Shown piece after piece: positions 1 through 5,470 of a DNA stretch of 5,605 nt. The position numbers and the translations under genes are program-made. Numbering within the stretch: position 1 is the stretch's first letter; each line of letters starts with the position of its first letter. The notes under the pieces were generated by a model. That model was not told the origin of the DNA, searched no databases, and saw only the letters and a list, made by a program, of their open reading frames with translations. Source of the stretch: Candidatus Microgenomates bacterium (GTDB lineage: Bacteria > Patescibacteriota > Dojkabacteria > SC72); assembly GCA_012797935.1 (NCBI GenBank), contig JAAZOC010000033.1:1-5605 (forward strand), written 5' to 3'.

Positions 1-302
1 ACATATTCAAAGAAGAAGTATTTGCATTTACACCTAAGAATAAAATAATACCCCTAGAGAAGGGTGATACTGTTTTGGATTTCGCATATAGATTGCATAC
101 ACACATTGGCAACAGTGCTACAGGAGCAAAAATAAATGGCAAACCTGCAAGTCTTTCTACAAAAGTAGAAACTGGAAATATTGTTGAAATAAAAACTGAC
201 AAAAACAAAACTTACCAACAGGAAAAAGCACTCCAGTACTCAAATTCAGAAAGTACAAAGAACAAAATTAAAAAATTCCTTTCTAAGAACTTAAAAAAAT
301 AA
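1..302 (+). CDS. relA: RelA/SpoT-family (p)ppGpp synthetase/hydrolase, C-terminal fragment (TGS domain)
   Basis: This is the C-terminal 99 codons of a gene that begins before the window; the reading frame is open from base 3 to a TAA at 300-302. Visible residues about 5-66 form a TGS domain of the RSH type, with VFAFTPKNKIIPLEKGD, then LDFAYRLHTHIG, then GAKINGKPASL and a NGDIVEI-like GNIVEIKT. The 'FTPK...DFAY.(I/L)H..IG' pattern is specific to RSH proteins rather than to other TGS proteins such as ThrRS or YchF. In the family, the missing N-terminal part carries the hydrolase and synthetase domains, and TGS senses deacylated tRNA on the ribosome. The protein ends about 33 residues after TGS, in a basic helix (STKNKIKKFLSKN) that matches the start of the region following TGS in long Rel proteins. 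It therefore lacks the rest of the helical domain, the zinc-finger/conserved-cysteine domain and the ACT/RRM domain. The TTG at 75 lies inside the domain and is not a start. Whether the enzyme is mono- or bifunctional cannot be seen here. Confidence 0.85.
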   Translation, partial: IFKEEVFAFTPKNKIIPLEKGDTVLDFAYRLHTHIGNSATGAKINGKPASLSTKVETGNIVEIKTDKNKTYQQEKALQYSNSESTKNKIKKFLSKNLKK

Positions 303-319
303 AAGAAAAGATATAGAAT
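291..319 (+). promoter_or_regulatory. Candidate promoter before the small membrane protein and recG
   Basis: A -10-like box TAGAAT lies at 314-319, ending 7 nt before the ATG at 327. A weak -35-like TTAAAA (4 of 6 matches to TTGACA) lies at 291-296 with a 17-bp spacer, overlapping the end of the upstream CDS. The same TATAGAATA string recurs at 5500-5508. In such AT-rich DNA the -35 match alone means little; the main support is the box-to-ATG distance, which repeats at other genes in the window. A GGAG at 321-324 is only 2 nt from the ATG, too close for a typical ribosome binding site. Confidence 0.4.
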
Positions 320-326
320 AGGAGAT

Positions 327-437
327 ATGAAAAAAGAAACAAGAAAAAAGATAAGTGATGTTCTAAATGTATTGATTGCAGTTGTTCTAGTAGGAAGTAT
401 CATACTACCAATCCTTCTTACTCTTTTCATACTCTAA
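327..437 (+). CDS. Small single-pass membrane protein upstream of recG (36 aa)
   Basis: I do not recognise this family. The frame runs from ATG at 327 to TAA at 435-437 and encodes 36 residues. The N-terminus is strongly basic (MKKETRKKIS), and residues about 12-36 are almost entirely hydrophobic, with a proline at 29. This predicts one transmembrane helix with the basic end in the cytoplasm. Support for a real gene: it fills the gap between two certain genes, has a promoter-like box 7 nt upstream, has the K-rich-then-hydrophobic layout expected of a membrane peptide, and stops 3 bp before the recG start, which would allow translational coupling. It is the first gene of a likely small operon with recG and the methyltransferase. 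It might instead be a translated leader whose only role is to deliver ribosomes to recG, which has no visible ribosome binding site. Confidence 0.55.
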   Translation: MKKETRKKISDVLNVLIAVVLVGSIILPILLTLFIL

Positions 438-440
438 AGT

Positions 441-2444
441 ATGACCTTAAATATTGATTCCAAAATAAACGAAATAAAAGGAATTGGAGAGAGACAGACA
501 TCTCTTTTTGAAAAGTTAAACATATTTACAGTAAAAGATCTTGTCTTCCATATACCATTCAGATACCAAGACACATCCTCAGTTATATCAATACAGGAAT
601 TTAAAGAACTTGGGAAAGGAACATTCTTAGCAAAAATAGATGATGTAAAGACAACATACTTTAGAAAAAAAATTACTACAGTAAAAGTATCTGATGAAAA
701 CGAATCACTAAGACTTACATTTTTCAATCAACCATATTTGCAAAAAGTTTTTGTAAAAGACGATATATACATCTTTGATGCAAAGATATCAGAGAAAGGA
801 AGTAAGAAGAATATATACAATCCAAAATTTGAGCAATTTAAATATGACCCCAATAATCAAACACATTTAGGAAAGTTAATTGGAATATATCCAGAAACAA
901 GTGGACTTTCTTCAAGAACAATAAGAAGTAGAATAAAAACAGTAGAAGAAAATATAGAAGATTTTCTAATTGATCCACTAAATACAAAACAAATTTCTGA
1001 GTTGGAAATTGATACTTTAAGTACTGCAATTAGAAATATTCATTTTCCAAAAGACCAAAATGATGTAGATAAAGCAAAAGAGAGATTGTCTTTTGATGAG
1101 ATGTTAAAAGTAGCAATAAGAATAGAGAAAGAAAATTTGAAAAGAGAAAAACAAAAAGCAAAAGCTATGAATATTAAAAGTAAAGATATAAACAAATTCA
1201 TCAAGAACCTACCATATAAGCTAACAAACGATCAGAACAAAGCATTAGAAGAAATACTTGAAGATACCTCTAAAGTAAAACCAATGAATAGGCTACTAAA
1301 TGGGGATGTAGGAAGTGGAAAAACAGTTGTAGCAGCAATTACAATTTTAAATACAATAAAGAATGGATATTCTTGTATATTACTAGCTCCAACAACAGTC
1401 TTAGCAAAACAACATCAGAACACATTTGATAAACTTTTCGAAGATACAGATATCAAAGTTGAACTTTGCATTTCTTCAAACAAAAACATCAGTAGCTATG
1501 ACAACAAACTAATCATTGGTACACATGCAATTCTCTTTGAGAAAACACTTCCAAAAGATTTAAATCTAGTTGTCATAGATGAACAACATAGATTCGGAGT
1601 AGAACAAAGAGAATATTTCAAACAAAAAAATGGATATACTCCTCACTATTTAACAATGACAGCAACACCAATACCACGAAGTCTAACAGAGATATTCTTT
1701 GGGGGATTAGATGTTTCAGAGATAAAAGAGAAACCTTCAAACAGACAAGATATCAAAACATATTACACACCAGCATTAAAGAGAGATTCTTGTTTTGAAT
1801 GGGTGAAAGGAAAAATAGTAGAGAGCAAATTTGAGAATCAAGCATTCATCATATACCCATTAATTGAAGAATCAGAAAAGCTAGCATCAAAGTCAATAAT
1901 GACAGAAATAGAATATTTAAAGAAAAAATTTAAAGGATTAAATGTTGAGTATTTACACGGGAGATTAAAAGAGAAAGAAAAGAATTCTCTTCTAGAAAAA
2001 TTCAGAAATAAAGAAATACATATACTCATTTCAACAACCGTGATTGAAGTTGGTATAGACATACCTGATGCAACAATTATGGTTATAGAGGATGCTGACA
2101 GATTTGGTCTAGCACAATTACATCAGCTAAGAGGAAGAGTTGGAAGAAGTGCGAAAGAATCTTTCTGTTTTGTCATACCAAATGAGAATGTTGAGAAAGA
2201 TTCTCCTGCTGAAAAAAGATTGAAATACTTTGCACAACACAATAGTGGATTCGAAGTTTCAGAATACGACTTGCAAAGTAGAGGACCTGGAGAAGTATAT
2301 GGACTAAAGCAATCAGGAATCCCTCTTTTCAAAGTAGCAGATATACATGATACAAAAATGCTTTCTAAAGCAAGAAAATTTGCAAAAAAACTTCTGAAAG
2401 AAGATAATAGCATCGAAAATATATTAGAAAACCTTTTTAGATGA
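441..2444 (+). CDS. recG: ATP-dependent DNA helicase RecG
   Basis: RecG is a superfamily 2 helicase that remodels stalled replication forks and branched DNA. At 667 residues this is close to full family length and looks intact. In order: an N-terminal helical start with KINEIKGIGERQTSLFEKL (residues 8-26); a wedge/OB-fold domain at about 55-135 with the typical FFNQPYL at 94-100; Walker A GDVGSGKT at 288-295; the DEQH box at 380-383; motif III TATPIPRS at 407-414; motif V TTVIEVGIDIP; motif VI QLHQLRGRVGR at 559-569; and the translocation (TRG) region DLQSRGPGEVYGLKQSG at 610-626. All catalytic motifs are present. The ATG at 441 gives the expected N-terminus directly before the conserved IKGIG segment. 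There is no Shine-Dalgarno, so translation is probably coupled to the small upstream ORF that ends 3 bp earlier. The TGA stop overlaps the next start as ATGA. Confidence 0.97.
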   Translation: MTLNIDSKINEIKGIGERQTSLFEKLNIFTVKDLVFHIPFRYQDTSSVISIQEFKELGKGTFLAKIDDVKTTYFRKKITTVKVSDENESLRLTFFNQPYLQKVFVKDDIYIFDAKISEKGSKKNIYNPKFEQFKYDPNNQTHLGKLIGIYPETSGLSSRTIRSRIKTVEENIEDFLIDPLNTKQISELEIDTLSTAIRNIHFPKDQNDVDKAKERLSFDEMLKVAIRIEKENLKREKQKAKAMNIKSKDINKFIKNLPYKLTNDQNKALEEILEDTSKVKPMNRLLNGDVGSGKTVVAAITILNTIKNGYSCILLAPTTVLAKQHQNTFDKLFEDTDIKVELCISSNKNISSYDNKLIIGTHAILFEKTLPKDLNLVVIDEQHRFGVEQREYFKQKNGYTPHYLTMTATPIPRSLTEIFFGGLDVSEIKEKPSNRQDIKTYYTPALKRDSCFEWVKGKIVESKFENQAFIIYPLIEESEKLASKSIMTEIEYLKKKFKGLNVEYLHGRLKEKEKNSLLEKFRNKEIHILISTTVIEVGIDIPDATIMVIEDADRFGLAQLHQLRGRVGRSAKESFCFVIPNENVEKDSPAEKRLKYFAQHNSGFEVSEYDLQSRGPGEVYGLKQSGIPLFKVADIHDTKMLSKARKFAKKLLKEDNSIENILENLFR

Positions 2445-2893
2445 AAATACATATAGTTTTGGACAATATAAGATCTGTATTTAATGTAGGCAGTATTTTT
2501 AGATCTGCTGATGGTGCAGGTAGTGTAGAAAAAATATATCTATGTGGGATAACATCAGATATAGATAATCCCAAATTAGATAAAACTGCACTAGGAGCAA
2601 CTGAAATGGTTGATTCAGAGCACTATGATACTACTGAAGAAGCTTTAGAAGAATTAAAGAAAAGAAATATTCCAATATACTCAGTAGAACTTACAGATGA
2701 TGCAGAAAATTTTCAAACAATAAAATATCCAAATGAACTAGCAATAGTTTTTGGTCATGAAAAGAATGGTGTTGATGAAAGTGTACTATTACATAGTGAT
2801 AAAAGAATAATGGTCCCTATGAGAGGAAAGAAAGAATCTCTCAACGTAGCTAACTGTGCAAGTATAATATTGTACGAATTAACAAGAGAGTAG
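2441..2893 (+). CDS. TrmH/SpoU-family RNA 2'-O-methyltransferase
   Basis: This 150-residue protein belongs to the SPOUT (trefoil-knot) class, which transfers a methyl group from S-adenosylmethionine to a ribose 2'-OH in tRNA or rRNA. Motif 1 is NIRSVFNVGSIFRSADGAG (9-27), motif 2 is FGHEKNGVDE (104-113), and motif 3 is IMVPMRGKKESLNVANCAS (123-141). By family comparison with TrmH, the key residues appear present: Asn15 and Arg21 in motif 1, Glu107 in motif 2, Ser133 and Asn135 in motif 3. The protein is a minimal catalytic domain without the N-terminal L30e-like RNA-binding extension of RlmB-type members. The NIRSV.NVGSIFR start resembles small TrmH-like proteins more than TrmL. The RNA target cannot be decided from sequence. 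The ATG overlaps the recG stop by 4 bp (ATGA), so the two are cotranscribed and probably translationally coupled. The stop is TAG. Confidence 0.92.
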   Translation: MKIHIVLDNIRSVFNVGSIFRSADGAGSVEKIYLCGITSDIDNPKLDKTALGATEMVDSEHYDTTEEALEELKKRNIPIYSVELTDDAENFQTIKYPNELAIVFGHEKNGVDESVLLHSDKRIMVPMRGKKESLNVANCASIILYELTRE

Positions 2894-2906
2894 TTTCTGG
2901 TAGAAT
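2879..2906 (+). promoter_or_regulatory. Promoter of the DUF2341 surface protein gene
   Basis: This is the best promoter in the window. TTAACA (2879-2884, 5 of 6 matches to TTGACA) is followed after 16 bp by an extended -10 element, TGG directly joined to TAGAAT (2898-2906). The -35 lies inside the last codons of the methyltransferase gene. The -10 ends 6 nt before the ATG at 2913, so the expected transcription start is on or beside the start codon and the mRNA would be leaderless. No Shine-Dalgarno sequence is present, which fits. Confidence 0.6.
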
Positions 2907-2912
2907 ATTAGA

Positions 2913-4712
2913 ATGAAACTGTCTTTTAAAAAAGTTGTCCTCATAACAATCCCTGTTTTACTAATCGGTGCTTCCATTTACTACTATATTGAAAAGAGCA
3001 AAAAAGGTACAGAAGATACAGGAGATGGAAACTGGATATACAGAAGATCTCTCAATGTAGAGAACAACCAAGATATTCCACTTTCAGAAGAAGATGTTCT
3101 CTTAACAATAAATACAAAAGAACTCATCGAACAAAGGAAATTGCAACAAAACTGTGCAGACTTAAGATTTGTAGACGATGATAATTTAACACAATTAAAC
3201 TACTGGATAGAGGGAGGTTGCGATACAGAAAACACAGAAGTTTGGGTTAGAATTCCATTGGTACCTAAAAATGGGAAAACTGTATATATGTACTATGGAA
3301 ATGAAATAGCAGAGGATACACAAGAGAGTTGGAAGGGTAATTTCATAATACAAAATATAAATGGATGTAGTGGAGAAACAAAAAAAGAAGATATCTTTGA
3401 TGGGAAATATGCAATGGGTAGTAAGGTATTTGGTAACACAGGAGGAGCTTCAAAACATAGCCATGAGATAGAAAATACAACAAATAATTGCACTCAAAAA
3501 GTATATCTAAGTACAAGCGGAAGTAGTAAAGAAGATTCAAATATTTTAAGCAAAAAGATATCTTCAACAGAAATATCTATACCTTCAGTAGAAACATATT
3601 TTTGTTCTACAGAAAATGGTTTACTACCAGAAAACAGCATAACTATGATTGATAGCTCATTTTTACCTTCTGGATGGACACTAGAAAAAGATATAATTGG
3701 CAAATTCACAATTGGAATTTCAGATAAGGAGCTGACAAAAAATACTAGTCATGCACACAAAGGTTTAAATTCAGACATTATTGAAAATGGTAAAGACACT
3801 ATTAATAAAGTAACAAGTATAGAGGTAAGTACATCTTCAAATATTCCTCCATATTACACAATGAAATACATCACAAATGAGGGAATCGATTTTCTAAAAC
3901 CAGGAAGTATTGCAATGTTTTCTCAATTGCCACCACTTGGTTGGACATATTACTCTTCATTAGAAGACAGATTTGTGCTTGGAGAAGATCAAAACATTGG
4001 TAAAACTGGAGGGGATACTTCGCACAAGCACACTATAACTTTGAAAACTGAAACTGTAAAAGGAAGTATAGAGAGTAATGAATATGTTTGTACAAGTCAA
4101 AAAATTTCTACAACTGAAAACTCTTCATTACCTGAATATGTTACTGTAATCTTTGGAAAGAAAAAATCATCTCTAAAAGTATCATTAAATGTAGAATCTG
4201 CTGTATTCGAGCAAGAGAAAGAAGAAACAGTTACTAAAGAAGAGAGAAAAAATGACGAAAAAGTAATTGCTCAAAATCCAGAAGTAAAGGAAAATGGACA
4301 AGTTTTAGGTGTATCTGCTCCAAGTAAACCAACTTTACCATTAACAGATGGAAGAACAAATCCAACATATATACTATCTTCAACACCATCCTTCTCTGCA
4401 ATATATTCTGACTTGGATACAGATAATGCAACAGCATATGAAATAGAGGTTAATGCTAATTCTTCATTCTCAGGGTATGTATATTGGGATAGTGGAAAGG
4501 TATCTACAACTATTGTAGACGATGCTAGATCATCAGAATATACATATAATGGAGTAGCATTAACAAACTCAAAAAACACACTTTACTGGAGAATTAGGTT
4601 CTGGGATATAGATGATGAGGTTAGCGAATGGTCAGATCCTGCATCCTTTGTAGATTTCTTCAATCACTCTCAATTAAAAGGTTTAGACCTAAAAGGTATA
4701 AAAATCAATTAA
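2913..4712 (+). CDS. Membrane-anchored surface protein: DUF2341, three tail-collar-like modules, FnIII-like domain
   Basis: The protein has 599 residues. Residues 1-7 are basic and 8-27 form a hydrophobic signal anchor (VVLITIPVLLIGASIYYYI) with no lipobox cysteine or LPXTG, so the rest should face outside. Residues about 39-138 are a DUF2341 domain: WIYRRSLNVEN, KLQQNCADLRFVDDD, LNYWIEGGCD, WVRIPLVPKNGKTVYMYYGN, with Cys81 and Cys103 as a likely disulfide. Residues about 142-415 hold three diverged repeats shaped like phage tail-collar domains: SGET/SGWT/LGWT at 153, 253 and 342; GKY, GKF and DRF at 164, 263 and 352; HSH, HAH and HKH at 182, 280 and 371; and IPSVETYF, IPPYYTMKYI and LPEYVTVIF at 223, 311 and 406. 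A charged Glu/Lys linker (432-462) leads to one FnIII-like domain at about 469-580, with AYEIEVN, YVYWDSGKV, LYWRIRFWD and EWSDPASF. Similar DUF2341-FnIII layouts are common in Patescibacteria. The role is unknown; adhesion or glycan binding is an inference. Confidence 0.85.
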   Translation: MKLSFKKVVLITIPVLLIGASIYYYIEKSKKGTEDTGDGNWIYRRSLNVENNQDIPLSEEDVLLTINTKELIEQRKLQQNCADLRFVDDDNLTQLNYWIEGGCDTENTEVWVRIPLVPKNGKTVYMYYGNEIAEDTQESWKGNFIIQNINGCSGETKKEDIFDGKYAMGSKVFGNTGGASKHSHEIENTTNNCTQKVYLSTSGSSKEDSNILSKKISSTEISIPSVETYFCSTENGLLPENSITMIDSSFLPSGWTLEKDIIGKFTIGISDKELTKNTSHAHKGLNSDIIENGKDTINKVTSIEVSTSSNIPPYYTMKYITNEGIDFLKPGSIAMFSQLPPLGWTYYSSLEDRFVLGEDQNIGKTGGDTSHKHTITLKTETVKGSIESNEYVCTSQKISTTENSSLPEYVTVIFGKKKSSLKVSLNVESAVFEQEKEETVTKEERKNDEKVIAQNPEVKENGQVLGVSAPSKPTLPLTDGRTNPTYILSSTPSFSAIYSDLDTDNATAYEIEVNANSSFSGYVYWDSGKVSTTIVDDARSSEYTYNGVALTNSKNTLYWRIRFWDIDDEVSEWSDPASFVDFFNHSQLKGLDLKGIKIN

Positions 4713-4718
4713 AAATAG

Positions 4719-4724
4719 TATAAT
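4719..4724 (+). promoter_or_regulatory. -10 box of rsmD
   Basis: A perfect TATAAT lies at 4719-4724, ending 8 nt before the rsmD ATG at 4733, in the 20-bp gap after the surface protein gene. No convincing -35 hexamer lies 15-19 bp upstream, and no Shine-Dalgarno is present. The spacing predicts a transcription start on or next to the ATG, hence a leaderless mRNA. Chance occurrence is possible in AT-rich DNA, but the geometry matches the box before 2913. Confidence 0.5.
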
Positions 4725-4732
4725 ATCAACCT

Positions 4733-5470
4733 ATGAGTCTAAAACATGATTCTTTTAAAAAATTAAGAAAAGAAAAAAGCAAGTGGAAAGTAGAAACTCC
4801 GGAAGAATTTGAGTTAAGGGAGGATACTTTCTTAAAAGAAAAATTGCAAAGCAAAGAACCTGATATTAGAACTGCTGTAAGAATAACTGGTGGGAAGGTC
4901 AAGAACTTTAGTATTGAGATACCAAAAGCAACAAGACCTATGACAGATAGAATGAAGGTTAGAATATTTGATGTACTAAAGGAAGACATAGTAAACAAAG
5001 ATATATTAGATCTATATGCAGGTGCAGGATCATTTGGTTTAGAATCACTTTCTAGAGGAGCAGCAAATGTTGTTTTTGTAGATGCATCTAAGAATGCAAA
5101 CTTCATTCTAAAAAAGAATGTTGCTCACACTGGCTTCTTAACACAAAGTGACATAGTAAAAGAGAAAGTAGAGGACTATCTTTACAAGATGATAAATCAA
5201 GAAGAAAAGAAAACATTTGATATCATCTTCATAGACCCTCCTTACAAGCTTTTTAATACAAAGAAAACATTCAAGATGGAATCCATTCTTAAAATGGCAA
5301 CTCAGCTTTTACCAGGTATCGCTAAAGATCCAAAAAAGAAATTTAAAGGAGCTCTAATTGTAAAACATCCAAAGAGATATGATCTAGAAAAATTAAATCT
5401 TGAGAATATAGAAGTAGTAGAAGTATTACAATTCGGATTAAATACAATCTCCATCTTTATCGTCAAATAA
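4733..5470 (+). CDS. rsmD: 16S rRNA (guanine(966)-N(2))-methyltransferase RsmD-like
   Basis: The RsmD family methylates G966 (E. coli numbering) of 16S rRNA on the small subunit, using S-adenosylmethionine. The core begins near residue 48 with VRITGGKVKNFSIEIP, followed by RPMTDRMKVRIFDVL (68-82, the family's RPTTDR..R..LF..L). The SAM-binding motif I is ILDLYAGAGSFGLESLSRGA (91-110), the acidic FVDAS strand end is at 115-119, and the catalytic DPPY is at 168-171 in FIDPPYKLF. The C-terminus (FGLNTISIFIVK) matches the family's last strand. At 245 residues it exceeds the usual 185-200, because about 47 charged, probably helical residues (1-47) precede the normal start. No ATG lies near the usual start and TATAAT sits just before the ATG at 4733, so the extension is probably real. 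A loop rich in Lys (about 198-206) is also slightly long. recG and rsmD are near neighbours in many bacteria, so the surface gene between them looks like an insertion into an older cluster. Confidence 0.93.
   Translation: MSLKHDSFKKLRKEKSKWKVETPEEFELREDTFLKEKLQSKEPDIRTAVRITGGKVKNFSIEIPKATRPMTDRMKVRIFDVLKEDIVNKDILDLYAGAGSFGLESLSRGAANVVFVDASKNANFILKKNVAHTGFLTQSDIVKEKVEDYLYKMINQEEKKTFDIIFIDPPYKLFNTKKTFKMESILKMATQLLPGIAKDPKKKFKGALIVKHPKRYDLEKLNLENIEVVEVLQFGLNTISIFIVK

Noticed and set aside
75..77. TTG as a start codon for a short TGS protein
   Set aside because: The frame is open upstream to the window edge, and those residues (VFAFTPKNKIIPLEKGD) are the first half of the same TGS domain.
321..324. 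GGAG as a ribosome binding site for the 36-residue ORF
   Set aside because: Only 2 nt separate it from the ATG, and a transcript starting at the position predicted from the TAGAAT box would not contain it. It may still be functional if the real 5' end is upstream.
212..430. 72-residue hydrophobic frame on the - strand across the rel/recG gap
   Set aside because: Antisense to the RSH end and the small membrane ORF. Its Phe/Leu-rich content is simply the complement of Lys/Glu-rich AT-rich DNA.
2123..2452. 109-residue open frame on the - strand
   Set aside because: Antisense to the conserved RecG motif VI and C-terminal region; no family resemblance.
2473..2507. Two AGATCT copies 30 bp apart in the methyltransferase gene
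   Set aside because: Both encode the Arg-Ser pairs of the conserved motif 1 (NIRS and FRSAD) and reflect protein constraint and codon bias.
4679..4690. Hairpin AGGT-TTAG-ACCT near the end of the surface protein gene as a terminator
   Set aside because: A 4-bp stem without a T-run, inside codons for the KGLDLKG tail; too weak to call.
4726..5106. 126-residue open frame on the - strand
   Set aside because: It lies wholly opposite rsmD, whose motifs are certain. The frame is a by-product of the codon pattern and has no recognisable domain.
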